Assembly: GCF_011682065.1 (NCBI RefSeq)
Contig: NZ_VUYU01000007.1
Coordinates: 289,991 to 353,990 of the forward strand
DNA length: 64,000 nt
Reading direction: 5' to 3'
From: Massilia rubra
GTDB lineage: Bacteria > Pseudomonadota > Gammaproteobacteria > Burkholderiales > Burkholderiaceae_D
Both the position numbers and the translations under genes were made by a program. This document shows, piece by piece, positions 1 through 8,715 of this stretch. The notes under the pieces were generated by a model, which had not been told where the DNA came from, ran no database searches, and was given only the letters and a program-made list of their open reading frames with translations. Every line of letters starts with the position of its first letter. Position 1 is the stretch's first letter.

Positions 1-1582
1 TGATATCGCTCTTGGCCAGGGTGTTGAAGACGCCCTGGTTGATGCGCGCATCCGGCTTGTTGGCGAAGCGCTGGTGGCCGGCTTCGGCAATCGTGGCCAG
101 CTTGACCGGGCCGGCCGGCAACTGGAACAGCTCGCCCGTGGCGACCAGGCTCAGGGTCTGGTTGCGCGAGGTGTCGTTGCTGTCGGCCTGGCCGGTGATG
201 CTGTTGAACTCCTCTGGCGTGAGGCGCTGGGTCAGGCGCGCCTGGTTCGGTGCGTAGATGGCGATGCCGTCCTCATCCACGCCCAGTTTCGGTCCCAGGA
301 AAAAGCTGTCGATGTTCCCCAGCGCGCGCTGCACATGGTTTTCGCTCTTGTAGAACGAGGCGCTGTAGCCGGCTTCATAGCGCCAGCCGGTCGCGCCGAT
401 GTCGCCCTTGGCGCCCAGGCTGACCGAGCTGGCCAGGTCGTCCCAGGTGCGGTTGTAGCGCTTCACGCCGCCCATTTCCTCGGGCGAGATGTACTTGGTC
501 CAGGCTTCGTATACGCCGCTATTTTTGTTGAAGAAGTAGCTGTTGTCGGCCGAGGACGAGGTCCAGGTCGGGCCGCGCGTGTTGTTGGCGGTCTTGTTCT
601 GGCCCACCAGGAATTCGGCGAACAGCTCGGTCGTCGGCGAGAGCGCATAGTTCGCGCTGCCGAACAGATTGGTGCTGCGGTTCTTGGTCTGGGTGGTCCA
701 GTAGGTCGGGCTGACCTTGTTGCTGGCGCAGTAGCTGCCTTTGGCGACGGTGTTCTTGAACTGGCTGCCGCCGAACAGGTCGCCCAGCGCGCTGCAGGTG
801 TCGCCCAGGTCAACATATTTGCCGTTGTTGACGTTCTTGCGCGACAAGGTATTGGTCGGCGTGCCCTGGCGCACGGCCATGAAGTCGCGTTGGTTGCTCC
901 ACAGCGGTTCGCGGTCCAGCACTTCGAGGCTGAACACAGTGTTGAGCTGGTCGAAACTCTGTCCGCCGCTCACTTGCAGGCGACTGTCGCCACCGCCGCC
1001 GCGCGAGGTGGTGCCGCGCTTGAGATTGACGTCGATGCCCTCGGCACGCTTTTTGAGGATGATGTTGACGACGCCTGCGATCGCATCCGAGCCGTACACG
1101 GCGGAGGCGCCGCCGCTCAGGATTTCCACCCGTTCCACAATGCTCGACGGAATATTGGCCAGGTTGGTGAAGTTGACCGCGCCTTCGTACGCGGTCGGGA
1201 AGTCGGCCAGGCGGCGGCCGTTGAGCAAGATCAATGTGTGGTTCGGGCCCAGGCCACGCAGGCTGATGGTATTGGCCGACGGCGTGAAGGTGTTGCCGGA
1301 GTCGGCGCCGGTGGTGACGCCGCTGTTCTGGGCCTGGTTGTTGAGGGCGTCGAACAGGTTTTTATAACCTTGCTTGGTGATTTCTTCACCGGTGATGACC
1401 ACCACGGCAGACGGGCCTTCGAGGCTGGCGCGTGGAATGCGCGAGCCGGTGACCACGACCGAGGTGGGCGGGGACTGGGCGCCGGCCGTTGCGGTTTGCG
1501 CATGGGCTTGCTGCACCGGGCCGCAGAGCAAGGTGATCGCCGCCGCCGCCAGGGGCGTCAATGTCAAATTCGTGATTTTCAT
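1..1582 (-). CDS. TonB-dependent receptor, 3' end outside window
   Basis: This is an outer-membrane active transporter that would import a large ligand (siderophore, sugar polymer or similar) using TonB energy. The reading frame is open from the ATG at 1582 to the window edge, giving 527 residues. Residues 1-28 form a Sec signal peptide ending AHA before QT. A plug domain follows at about 45-165, with VVVTGSRIPR, LRGLGPNHTLILLNGRRLAD and RVEILSGGASAVYGSDAIAGVVNIILK, and then the start of the beta-barrel. About a third to a half of the usual 850-1000 residues is missing at the C-terminus. No sigma/anti-sigma pair lies beside it, so the substrate cannot be inferred. The family call is secure; the ligand is unknown. 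Confidence 0.93.
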   Translation of the reverse strand, partial: MKITNLTLTPLAAAAITLLCGPVQQAHAQTATAGAQSPPTSVVVTGSRIPRASLEGPSAVVVITGEEITKQGYKNLFDALNNQAQNSGVTTGADSGNTFTPSANTISLRGLGPNHTLILLNGRRLADFPTAYEGAVNFTNLANIPSSIVERVEILSGGASAVYGSDAIAGVVNIILKKRAEGIDVNLKRGTTSRGGGGDSRLQVSGGQSFDQLNTVFSLEVLDREPLWSNQRDFMAVRQGTPTNTLSRKNVNNGKYVDLGDTCSALGDLFGGSQFKNTVAKGSYCASNKVSPTYWTTQTKNRSTNLFGSANYALSPTTELFAEFLVGQNKTANNTRGPTWTSSSADNSYFFNKNSGVYEAWTKYISPEEMGGVKRYNRTWDDLASSVSLGAKGDIGATGWRYEAGYSASFYKSENHVQRALGNIDSFFLGPKLGVDEDGIAIYAPNQARLTQRLTPEEFNSITGQADSNDTSRNQTLSLVATGELFQLPAGPVKLATIAEAGHQRFANKPDARINQGVFNTLAKSDI

Positions 1583-1733
1583 TGAGGTGCTTTATGGTAG
1601 TTAAAAATCAATGATACCAAGAAGCAAGCATGCGAAGAACGATTGTTTTTGTGTTTGTATATGCGCAAATGCACAACGATGGTGCAGGCAGTGCGCAGGG
1701 GGAAGAAGGCGAGGCGGGGGAGTGATGCGGCGC

Positions 1734-1773
1734 CGTCATTCCCGCCGGGATTCGCCCTGGCGCGGGAATGACG
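1734..1773. repeat. REP-like palindrome after osmC
   Basis: An inverted repeat with arms CGTCATTCCCG and CGGGAATGACG, matching the outer arms of the other REP-like units in this window. It lies 10 bases past the osmC stop and is transcribed from osmC as a hairpin, so it may protect or terminate that mRNA. Confidence 0.7.
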
Positions 1774-1782
1774 GGAATGACC

Positions 1783-2211
1783 TTATTCTTCCAGGCGCGC
1801 GTCGAGCGTGATCGTCGCGTTCAGCAGCTTCGATACGGGGCAGTTGTTTTTCGCGCGCAGGACCGCCGCTTCAAACGCTTCCTGGTTGGCGCCCGGAATG
1901 GTCGCCACCAGATTCAGGTGCACGGCCGAAATGGTGAAGCCGTCATCGGTCTTGTCCAGGGTTACGGTTGCCGTGGTCGCCAGTTTTTGCGCGGTCATGC
2001 CCGCTTCGCCCAGCTGGCCCGACAAGGCCATGGTGAAGCAGCCCGCGTGCGCGGCGCCGATCAGCTCTTCCGGATTGGTGCCCGGACCATTCTCGAAACG
2101 CGTGTTGAACCCGTACTGGGTATTGTCGAGCGCGCCGCTCTGGGTGGAAATATTGCCTTTGCCATCTTTGATGCCGCCACTCCAGACAGCACTTCCTGAA
2201 CGTTTGATCAT
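1783..2211 (-). CDS. osmC: OsmC family peroxiredoxin
   Basis: A cytoplasmic thiol peroxidase of the OsmC/Ohr superfamily that reduces organic hydroperoxides. The length of 142 residues is normal. The two catalytic cysteines are visible: C58 in HAGCFTMAL, which is the peroxidatic position, and C124 in NNCPVSKLL, which is the resolving position. The sequence after the start (KRSGSAVWSGGIKDGKG) and the NPEELIGAAHAGC block favour OsmC over Ohr. It is a single gene separated by about 110 bases from the dehydrogenase upstream, and a REP-like palindrome follows its stop. A stress-related role is known for the family; no regulatory site was identified here. Confidence 0.93.
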   Translation of the reverse strand: MIKRSGSAVWSGGIKDGKGNISTQSGALDNTQYGFNTRFENGPGTNPEELIGAAHAGCFTMALSGQLGEAGMTAQKLATTATVTLDKTDDGFTISAVHLNLVATIPGANQEAFEAAVLRAKNNCPVSKLLNATITLDARLEE

Positions 2212-2320
2212 GGTGGTTCTCCTTCAATCTGTTTAAATTCAATCAAGCCATCATGCGCTGCCGGCCACGGTCCATCTGTTCGCCAGCGCACGATGCGGAT
2301 GCGGAAATGCTGCGCCGCAG

Positions 2321-3634
2321 CTATTTGCCGGTCGGCGTGATGCGCCAGACCGTGTTGCCGACATCGTCGGCGACCAGGATGCCGCCGCCCTGATCCACCG
2401 CCACGCCCACCGGACGCCCGTAAGCGTGGCCGTCGGCGCTTAAAAAGCCGGTCAGCACGTCTTGCGGCGGTCCGTTCGGCTTGCCGTCGGTGAAGGGCAC
2501 GTAGATCAGCTTGTAGCCGGAAAAAGGCTTGCGGTTCCACGAGCCATGCTGGCCGATCAGCGCGCCGTTCTTGAACGCCGGCATCAGGTCGGCGTTGTAG
2601 AACGCCAGCCCGAGCGAGGCCGTGTGCGCGCCCAGCGCGTAATCGGGCGTGAGCGCCTTGGCCACCAGGTCGGGACGCGCCGGTTCGACCCGCGCATCGA
2701 CATGCTGGCCGTAGTAACTGTATGGCCAGCCGTAGAAGCCGCCATCTTTCACCGAGGTCATGTAATCCGGCACGAGCTCGTTGCCGAGTTCGTCGCGTTC
2801 ATTGACGCTGGTCCACAGCGCCCCGCTTTGCGGCTGGAAGCCCATGCCGACCGGATTGCGCAAGCCGCTCGCGAACACGCGCGACTTGCCGTCGGCCGGG
2901 GTGAATTCCCGGATCGCGGCGCGGCCTTCCTCCTTGTCGAGCCCGTTTTCACCGGCGTTGCTGTTCGAACCGACCGAGATATACAGGCGGGCGCCGTCGG
3001 GACTGGCCACGACGTTCTTGGTCCAGTGATGATTGATCCCTGCCGGCAAGTCCATCACCTTCACGCCACGGGCGGCGATGTGGGTTTGCCCTTCCTGGTA
3101 AGGGAAGCGCAGCAGCGCGTCGGCGTTGGCGACGTATAAGTCGTTGCCCACCAGCGCCATCCCGAAGGGCGAGAACAAGCCGTCGAGAAACACCGAGCGG
3201 CTCGCTGCCTCGCCGTTGGGACCGGCGCCGCGCAGCAGGGTGATGCGATTGGCCGACGGCACCGCCGCACCGGCCTTTTTCATCTCGTGCTTCATCACCA
3301 TGCCGCGCAGGCTGAAGCCTTCGTCGGGCTTGGGCGGTTTATTCGTTTCGGCCACCAGCACGTCGCCGTTGGGCAGCACGTACAGCCAGCGCGGATGTTC
3401 CAGCCCGCTGGCGTAGGCCGCCACCGCCAGGCCCTGCGCCACGGCCGGTTTCGCGCCCTTGGGCCAGGGGTCGGCCGGGGCGATGTTCATGGTCGGCAGC
3501 ATCGAGCGCGAGGGCGCCGGCAAGGCCGGATTCGGGCCGAAGCCCGCTGGCATGGCCTGGCCACGGGCGCTCAGGGCGGCGCCGGAAAGGCCGATGGCCA
3601 GGCCGACTGGCAGGAGCAGGCGCGCACGCCTCAT
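2321..3634 (-). CDS. PQQ-dependent sugar dehydrogenase family (sorbosone dehydrogenase-like)
   Basis: A probable periplasmic six-bladed beta-propeller oxidoreductase of the soluble glucose/L-sorbosone dehydrogenase family, which uses PQQ. It has 437 residues with a signal peptide at about 1-26 ([18 protein letters not shown]). Family blocks seen include [72 protein letters not shown] and the C-terminal [27 protein letters not shown]. The start overlaps the stop of the small gene upstream by 4 bases, so the two are probably translationally coupled. No PQQ biosynthesis gene is in the window. The exact sugar substrate is not predictable. Confidence 0.85.
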   Translation of the reverse strand: MRRARLLLPVGLAIGLSGAALSARGQAMPAGFGPNPALPAPSRSMLPTMNIAPADPWPKGAKPAVAQGLAVAAYASGLEHPRWLYVLPNGDVLVAETNKPPKPDEGFSLRGMVMKHEMKKAGAAVPSANRITLLRGAGPNGEAASRSVFLDGLFSPFGMALVGNDLYVANADALLRFPYQEGQTHIAARGVKVMDLPAGINHHWTKNVVASPDGARLYISVGSNSNAGENGLDKEEGRAAIREFTPADGKSRVFASGLRNPVGMGFQPQSGALWTSVNERDELGNELVPDYMTSVKDGGFYGWPYSYYGQHVDARVEPARPDLVAKALTPDYALGAHTASLGLAFYNADLMPAFKNGALIGQHGSWNRKPFSGYKLIYVPFTDGKPNGPPQDVLTGFLSADGHAYGRPVGVAVDQGGGILVADDVGNTVWRITPTGK

Positions 3635-3957
3635 GCCTGCCCCTTGCCCTCGTTCTCGTCCTTGCCCTTGCCCAGGTCGGACGGTTCGTGATGGCGCATG
3701 CCGCTGCCGGCGTCGGCCTTGGGCCGGGCCTGGCCGGAACCGCTGGTGGGGGCGACTTCCTCGACGCCGCGCATGCCGTGCATGTCGGTATCGACCAGGC
3801 CCTGGGCCAGGTCGTCGGCGGCCTGCTTCATGACGCCGCGCGGTTCCTTGTCGTGGCCGTCCGGCGACTCGTCGCGCTCGTGCGGCAGGCGCTTGGCGTC
3901 GTCATCGTGGATCTTGGCGTCGGTGTTGATTTTGCGGTCGTGTGTTTCGGCTACCAT
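3631..3957 (-). CDS. small hydrophilic, probably disordered protein
   Basis: A predicted protein of 108 residues that is not recognised as a named family. It is very rich in Asp, Glu, Lys, His and Gly (for example [27 protein letters not shown]), with no hydrophobic segment, and is probably intrinsically disordered. The start at MVAETHD was chosen because AGGGAG lies 6 bases upstream; an in-frame ATG 27 bases further upstream lacks such a site. Its stop overlaps the start of the PQQ-type dehydrogenase (ATGA), which suggests one operon. The base composition resembles real genes around it. Function unknown. Confidence 0.6.
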   Translation of the reverse strand: MVAETHDRKINTDAKIHDDDAKRLPHERDESPDGHDKEPRGVMKQAADDLAQGLVDTDMHGMRGVEEVAPTSGSGQARPKADAGSGMRHHEPSDLGKGKDENEGKGQA

Positions 3958-4036
3958 GGTGCGGCTCCCTGTGGGTGAACTCATTGTGCAAATGGTATCG
4001 CTTCGCAGGGGAAGCGGCCGTTCAATTGACTACTCT

Positions 4037-4125
4037 CGTCGCTCCCGCGCAGGCGGGAGCCCAAGTTGCTCGCGTTGACAGAGGCTTAACAGCGGACTTG
4101 GGCTCCCGCCTGCGCGGGAGCGACG
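4037..4125. repeat. REP pair (BIME-like), 30-bp perfect inverted arms
   Basis: Arms 4037-4066 and 4096-4125 are perfect reverse complements over 30 bases. Each contains the core CCCGCGCAGGCGGG, and 29 bases of spacer separate them. The unit sits between the start of the small disordered gene and the nadK promoter. Confidence 0.85.
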
Positions 4126-4184
4126 GTAGTGGTGCGGTGCCATGTTTTGGAGAAAGCCAGCTTGCACTTCCCTGCACGCGCGAC

Positions 4185-4213
4185 TTGCCCGCGCGCCAAG
4201 TCGCACTTATACT
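4185..4213 (+). promoter_or_regulatory. sigma-70 promoter of nadK-recN
   Basis: A -35 TTGCCC (4185-4190), a 17-base spacer and a -10 TATACT (4208-4213). The LexA box begins 4 bases after the -10, so LexA would cover the transcription start. Confidence 0.65.
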
Positions 4214-4216
4214 GCG

Positions 4217-4238
4217 CCACTGTGAATGCATACAGTGG
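4217..4238. promoter_or_regulatory. LexA (SOS) box upstream of nadK-recN
   Basis: The core CTGTGAATGCATACAG (4220-4235) fits the LexA consensus CTGT-N8-ACAG exactly. It is flanked by CCA and TGG to make a longer palindrome. The same extended CCACTGT-N8-ACAGTGG occurs upstream of recA at 60077-60098. Confidence 0.85.
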
Positions 4239-4320
4239 TGCCGCCGATGGCCCTTGTATGGCATCAGCAGGCATTATGGGGTAATCTCCTGCGTGTCGCC
4301 CCTCAACCGCCGAGAAGTCT

Positions 4321-5223
4321 ATGCCCGCTACGCCTCAATTGCAAAAAACCATCGCGCTGGTCGTGCGGCCGAACACGGTCGGCATCGACGAGCCGGTCGG
4401 CCGCCTGCTGGCCTTTTTGCAGGGCGCCGGCTACCGCGTGGTGCTGGAAAGCGAAACCGCGGCCCATCTCGGCCTGCCCGGCATCGAGGCGATGAGCGTG
4501 GGCGGCATCGGCGCGGCGGCCTGCGCCGTCATCGTCATGGGCGGCGACGGCACCATGCTCGGCATCGCGCGCCAGCTTGCGCCCTTCGATGTGCCGCTGA
4601 TCGGCATCAACCAGGGACGCCTCGGCTTCATGACCGATATTCCCATCGAGCGCATGATCCCGGTCGTCGGCGACATTCTCAGCGGCAAGGCGCGCGCCGA
4701 AAAACGCACCCTGCTCGAGGGGCGCGTCCTGCGCGACGGCGCCATGATCGCCTGCGGGCTGGCGGTCAATGATGTGGTGGTGGCGCGCGGTGCCGGCGCC
4801 GGCATGGTCGAGCTGAAAGTGGCGGTGGACGGCAATTTCATGTACAACCAGCGCTCCGACGGCCTGATCATCTCCACCCCGACCGGATCAAGCGCGTACG
4901 CGCTCTCGGCCGGCGGCCCGCTGCTGCATCCGAGCCTGGGCGGCATCGTGCTGGTGCCGATTGCCCCGCACGCCTTGTCGAACCGGCCGATCGTGGTGCC
5001 CGACAGCAGCGAAATCGTGATCGAGATCGTCGGCGGGCGCGACACCAGCGTCAACTTCGACATGCAGACCTTCGCCAGCCTCGCGCATGGCGACCGGATC
5101 GTCATCTCGCGTTCGCCCAACCACATCACCTTCCTGCATCCGGAAGGCTGGAGCTATTACGACACCCTGCGCGAAAAATTGCACTGGCACGAATATCCGT
5201 CGGGCGAGGGCAAGCTGCGCTAA
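4321..5223 (+). CDS. nadK: NAD kinase
   Basis: A cytoplasmic enzyme that phosphorylates NAD to NADP with ATP (or polyphosphate). It has 300 residues, normal for proteobacteria. The GGDGTML motif lies at residues 74-80, which carries the catalytic Asp. Downstream are ALAVNDVVV-type and TPTGSSAYALSAGGP blocks, the second binding the nicotinamide nucleotide. The start follows a 107-base leader containing a LexA box and the transcription start. recN follows after 52 bases with no terminator, so nadK and recN are probably one SOS-regulated transcript; raising NADP(H) during DNA damage would be a plausible benefit, but this is inference. Confidence 0.97.
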   Translation: MPATPQLQKTIALVVRPNTVGIDEPVGRLLAFLQGAGYRVVLESETAAHLGLPGIEAMSVGGIGAAACAVIVMGGDGTMLGIARQLAPFDVPLIGINQGRLGFMTDIPIERMIPVVGDILSGKARAEKRTLLEGRVLRDGAMIACGLAVNDVVVARGAGAGMVELKVAVDGNFMYNQRSDGLIISTPTGSSAYALSAGGPLLHPSLGGIVLVPIAPHALSNRPIVVPDSSEIVIEIVGGRDTSVNFDMQTFASLAHGDRIVISRSPNHITFLHPEGWSYYDTLREKLHWHEYPSGEGKLR

Positions 5224-5275
5224 GGCGCTGTCCCGCACGCCATTCCCCATTCGAATACTGGACTGACACACCTTC

Positions 5276-6946
5276 ATGCTGCGTACCCTTACCATCCGTG
5301 ATTTCGTCATTGTCGATACCATCGAACTTGAATTTTCCAGCGGTTTTTCCGTCTTCACCGGCGAAACCGGGGCCGGCAAGTCGATCCTGATCGACGCGCT
5401 GCAACTGGCGCTGGGCGGGCGCGGCGACGCCAGCGTGGTGCGCGAGGGCGCGCCCAAAGCCGACATCACGGCCGATTTTTCGGTCAGCGCCGCCGCACCA
5501 GCTCGTGAATGGCTGGAGCACAACGAATTTGCCGTCGAGGAGGGCGGGGCCCTGCTGCGCCGTGTGATCGACAACGCCGGCCGCTCCAAGGCATTTATCA
5601 ACGGCATCGCCGCCACCGCCGCCCAGTTGCGCGACCTGGGCGACATGCTGGTCGATATCCACGGCCAGCACGCGCACCAGTCGCTGCTCAAAAGCGACGC
5701 CCAGCGCGCGCTGCTCGATAACCAGGCCGCCTTCAAGGATGCCGGCGCCGACGCCGATGCGCGCGCCGTGGCGGCTTCCCACAAGGCCTGGCGCGCCCTG
5801 GCCCGCCAGCGCGAGGAATTCGAAACCAACGCCAAGAACGTGCTGATCGAGCGCGAACGGCTCGAATGGCAGGTGGCCGAGCTGCAAAAGCTGGCCGTCA
5901 AACCGGGTGAATGGAGCGAGATCACCAACGAGCACAGCCGCCTGTCGCACGCCGCCAGCCTGCTCGAAGGCGCGCAGGAAGCGCTGGCCGCGATTTCCGA
6001 ATCGGACCATCCGATCCTGTCGCAATTGTCGTCGCTTAACCAGAAGCTGGGCAAGCTGGTCGCGGTCGATGCGCAGTTGCAGACCGTGCTCGACTGCATG
6101 GAACCGGCCCGCATCCAGTTGCAGGAAGCGGTGTACGCGCTCAATAACTACCTGGACAAGGTCGACCTCGATCCCGAGCGCCTGCGCACGGTGGACGCGC
6201 GCATGGAAGCGATCCATACCACGGCGCGCAAGTTCCGCGTGACCCCGGATGCGTTGCCGGAGGAGTTTGCCAGCCTGTCGGAGCGCCTAAAGCAACTGGC
6301 CGACGCCAGCGACCTGGATGGCCTGCGCCAGCAGGAAGAGAAGATCAAGGACAGCTATATGGCGGCGGCGGCGCGTCTGTCGGCCACGCGCGCCAAGGCG
6401 GCGCGGCTGCTCGGTACGCAGGTGACGGCGGCCATGCAGGAGCTGAACATGACCGGCGGCAGTTTTGTGGTGGGATTGAATGCCTGCGAGCCGACCAGCA
6501 ATGGGGTGGAGCAGGTGGAGTTTCTGGTGGCCGGTCACGCCGGCGTGGCGCCGCGTCCGCTGGCCAAGGTGGCCTCGGGCGGCGAGCTGGCGCGCATTGC
6601 GCTGGCCATTTCGGTGATTACCTCGAACGCCACGACCACGCCGACCCTGATTTTCGACGAGGTCGACAGCGGGATCGGCGGCGCCGTGGCCGAAGTGGTG
6701 GGGCGTTTGCTCAAGCGGCTGGGGCAGGAACGGCAAGTGCTGTGCGTGACCCACTTGCCGCAGGTGGCCAGCCAGGCCAACCAGCATTTCCAGGTGGCCA
6801 AGGGGACCACGGGGGAGGGCAAGACCGTGTCGCACATCGACGTACTGGACAACAAGGCGCGGGTGGAGGAAGTGGCGCGCATGCTCGGTGGGGTGGAGAT
6901 TACCGCGACCACGCGCAAGCATGCGCGCGAGTTGCTGGCGTTGTAA
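5276..6946 (+). CDS. recN: DNA repair protein RecN
   Basis: An SMC-like ATPase that acts early in double-strand break repair by RecA-dependent recombination. It has 556 residues, the usual length. The N-terminal Walker A is GETGAGKS at 29-36. The central region (about 160-400) is charged coiled coil. The C-terminal ABC signature region SGGELARIALA and Walker B TLIFDEVDSGIGG are present, followed by VLCVTHLPQVAS. It is the second gene after nadK, and the shared LexA box fits recN's known SOS membership. The 3' end runs into a REP-like hairpin followed by a T run that probably terminates the operon. Confidence 0.97.
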   Translation: MLRTLTIRDFVIVDTIELEFSSGFSVFTGETGAGKSILIDALQLALGGRGDASVVREGAPKADITADFSVSAAAPAREWLEHNEFAVEEGGALLRRVIDNAGRSKAFINGIAATAAQLRDLGDMLVDIHGQHAHQSLLKSDAQRALLDNQAAFKDAGADADARAVAASHKAWRALARQREEFETNAKNVLIERERLEWQVAELQKLAVKPGEWSEITNEHSRLSHAASLLEGAQEALAAISESDHPILSQLSSLNQKLGKLVAVDAQLQTVLDCMEPARIQLQEAVYALNNYLDKVDLDPERLRTVDARMEAIHTTARKFRVTPDALPEEFASLSERLKQLADASDLDGLRQQEEKIKDSYMAAAARLSATRAKAARLLGTQVTAAMQELNMTGGSFVVGLNACEPTSNGVEQVEFLVAGHAGVAPRPLAKVASGGELARIALAISVITSNATTTPTLIFDEVDSGIGGAVAEVVGRLLKRLGQERQVLCVTHLPQVASQANQHFQVAKGTTGEGKTVSHIDVLDNKARVEEVARMLGGVEITATTRKHARELLAL

Positions 6947-6966
6947 GGTCGTTCGCTACGCTCGAG

Positions 6967-7056
6967 ACCGTCGTTCCCGCGCAGGCGGGAACCCAAGTTT
7001 CTTGCGTTACCTACTGCGCTACGGAATTGGATTCCCGCCTGCGCGGGAAAGACGGT
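6967..7056 (+). terminator. REP-like hairpin acting as recN terminator
   Basis: Inverted arms starting with ACCGTC at 6967 and ending with GACGGT at 7051-7056, both with the CCCGCGCAGGCGGG core. TTTT follows directly (7057-7060). It is both a REP-type repeat and a plausible intrinsic terminator. Confidence 0.65.
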
Positions 7057-7175
7057 TTTTGGGACTGAGGTGACGGTCCTGCTTCGCTTGCTTATTGGAC
7101 GGGTTGGCACCGGGTCATTCCATCTTAAAACCGGTTCAAAACACGTAAATAGTGCTGGGTTTTAACCCGCAACCC

Positions 7176-7181
7176 TATAAT
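7176..7181 (+). promoter_or_regulatory. -10 element for hemH
   Basis: A perfect TATAAT lies 31 bases before the hemH ATG. No convincing -35 hexamer is seen 16-18 bases upstream, so another activator or an extended element may be needed. Confidence 0.4.
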
Positions 7182-7212
7182 ATCGTCTCTCCCGCTCACG
7201 ATCGCCGAACCC

Positions 7213-8319
7213 ATGTCCTTCCGCAAAGAACCCCCCTTCACCCACGGCACGCCGACCCGCAACGCCGTGGTGCTGGTCAACCTGGGCACGCCGGACGCCC
7301 CGACCACCCCGGCCGTGCGGCGTTATCTGAAGGAATTCCTGTCCGACCCGCGCGTGGTCGAAATTCCGCGCGCTATCTGGTGGATGATCTTGCACCTCAT
7401 CATACTGCCATTTCGCTCCAGCAAATCGGCCGCGAAATACGCCTCGATCTGGACCAAGGAAGGTTCCCCCCTCAAAGTCCACACCGGGAAGCAAGCCATC
7501 CTGCTGCGCGGCCTGCTGGGCGAGCGCGGCCATGATTCGGTGAAAGTGGTGATGGCGATGCGCTACGGCTCGCCCTCGCTGCCGGAAGTGCTGGACCAGC
7601 TCAAGGCCGAGAACTGCGAGCGCGTCGCCATCCTGCCGGCCTACCCGCAGTACTCGGGCACCACCACCGGCTCGATCAGCGACGCCGTGTTCGCCCACTA
7701 CGCGGGAGTGCGCAACGTGCCGGAACTGCGCATGATCAAGCACTACCACGACCACGATGGCTACATCGACGCCCTGCGCGATAGCGTGCTGGCGCACTGG
7801 AAAATCAACGGCCGTGGCGACAAGCTGGTGATGAGCTTCCACGGCGTGCCGAAACGCACCCTGATGCTGGGCGACCCTTACCACTGCGAATGCTACAAGA
7901 CGGCGCGCCTGCTGGCGACCAAGCTGGGTCTGTCGTCCGAACAATACCTGGTCACGTTCCAGTCGCGCTTCGGCAAGGCCGAGTGGCTGCAGCCGTACAC
8001 GGCGCCGACCCTGGTGCAGATGGCGAAAGAAGGCCTCAAGCGCGTCGACCTGATCTGCCCGGGTTTTACCAGCGACTGCCTGGAAACGCTGGAAGAGATC
8101 GCCATGGAAGCGAAGCACGACTTCGAAACCGCCGGCGGGCGCGAATTTCACTACATCCCCTGCCTGAACGAATCGCCCAAGTGGATCGCCGGCCTGGCCG
8201 ACATCGCCGAGCAGCACCTGCTGGGCTGGGATACCAAGACCACGCCGGCCCAGCGCGAGGCTGAAAAGCAGGATAAGGAAACGGGCCGCCGCAACGCCGT
8301 CAAACTGGGCGCAAGCTAA
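7213..8319 (+). CDS. hemH: ferrochelatase
   Basis: The last enzyme of protoheme synthesis, which inserts Fe2+ into protoporphyrin IX at the membrane. It has 368 residues. Family blocks include VLVNLGTPDAPT near the N-terminus, AMRYGSPSLPEVL, YPQYSGTTTGS, the MSFHGVP motif with catalytic His at residue 210, and CPGFTSDCLETLEEI with the conserved Glu at residue 291. The Lys-rich tail (TPAQREAEKQDKETGRR) is an extension typical of related species. It is monocistronic, between recN and the heat-shock genes. A hairpin 30 bases past the stop may terminate it. Confidence 0.97.
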   Translation: MSFRKEPPFTHGTPTRNAVVLVNLGTPDAPTTPAVRRYLKEFLSDPRVVEIPRAIWWMILHLIILPFRSSKSAAKYASIWTKEGSPLKVHTGKQAILLRGLLGERGHDSVKVVMAMRYGSPSLPEVLDQLKAENCERVAILPAYPQYSGTTTGSISDAVFAHYAGVRNVPELRMIKHYHDHDGYIDALRDSVLAHWKINGRGDKLVMSFHGVPKRTLMLGDPYHCECYKTARLLATKLGLSSEQYLVTFQSRFGKAEWLQPYTAPTLVQMAKEGLKRVDLICPGFTSDCLETLEEIAMEAKHDFETAGGREFHYIPCLNESPKWIAGLADIAEQHLLGWDTKTTPAQREAEKQDKETGRRNAVKLGAS

Positions 8320-8349
8320 CCTTCCGCCAGCCTGCCGCCGTGCGGATTG

Positions 8350-8371
8350 ACAGGCGGTATTTGCCGCCTGT
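8350..8371. terminator. hairpin between hemH and small membrane ORF
   Basis: Stem ACAGGCGG (8350-8357) and CCGCCTGT (8364-8371) with a 6-base loop, followed on the + strand by TAAAATA. It lies between two convergent 3' ends. The U run is poor, so activity is uncertain. Confidence 0.45.
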
Positions 8372-8472
8372 TAAAATAGCGTTCCGTGCACACTCAGCTC
8401 TGCGTAGCAGATCCAGGCCAGCGCGAGCACGGTGTAGGCAACAACGCTGACGGCAATCAACGGCAACTTCAT
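8371..8472 (-). CDS. 33-residue single-span membrane protein
   Basis: A predicted small protein starting MKLPLIAVSVVAYTVLALAW and ending LSVHGTLF. Nearly the whole N-terminal two thirds is one hydrophobic segment (residues 3-22), so it would be an inner-membrane small protein. AGGGAG lies 6 bases before the ATG, an excellent ribosome site, and the ORF ends just at the hairpin that follows hemH. It is convergent to hemH and divergent from grpE. No family was recognised. The combination of ribosome site, clean hydrophobic segment and placement is the support; expression is not shown. Confidence 0.6.
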   Translation of the reverse strand: MKLPLIAVSVVAYTVLALAWICYAELSVHGTLF

Positions 8473-8619
8473 GTCGAACTCCCTGAAACAGCCCGCGCGC
8501 GGGCGATGCACGCGCATGCAAGCTGGATGTCTTCATGGTAGTCCGGGCCGTCATGAAAAGAATCTCCTCATTGGTAAGATTTGTAACATTGCACAAAAAA
8601 GCAACGCTGTAGGATTCCC

Positions 8620-8647
8620 CTTGAAAATGTAGGTTATAGCCCCATCT
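8620..8647 (+). promoter_or_regulatory. sigma-32 (RpoH) promoter of grpE
   Basis: CTTGAAA (8620-8626), a 13-base spacer and CCCCATCT (8640-8647) match the RpoH consensus almost perfectly. Transcription would start near 8655, which rules out the ATG at 8656 as a normal start. Confidence 0.85.
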
Positions 8648-8715
8648 GGGTCCCTATGTGGCTCGCAAGACACGTCAAACAATTAGTTAAGTCATTGATT
8701 CCAGGAGCTTTTCCG

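Noticed and set aside
74..1585. Long + strand ORF of 503 codons
   Set aside because: It is antisense to the TonB receptor, with Ala/Val/Gly/Arg-rich sequence typical of a GC-rich shadow frame.
8300..8596. Minus-strand ORF of 98 codons between hemH and grpE
   Set aside because: It overlaps the hemH 3' end and the sigma-32 region and has no coding character; the 33-residue frame in the same place fits better.
8656..8715. Upstream start for GrpE
   Set aside because: It coincides with the predicted transcription start of the sigma-32 promoter and lacks a ribosome site; 8716 has AGGAG.
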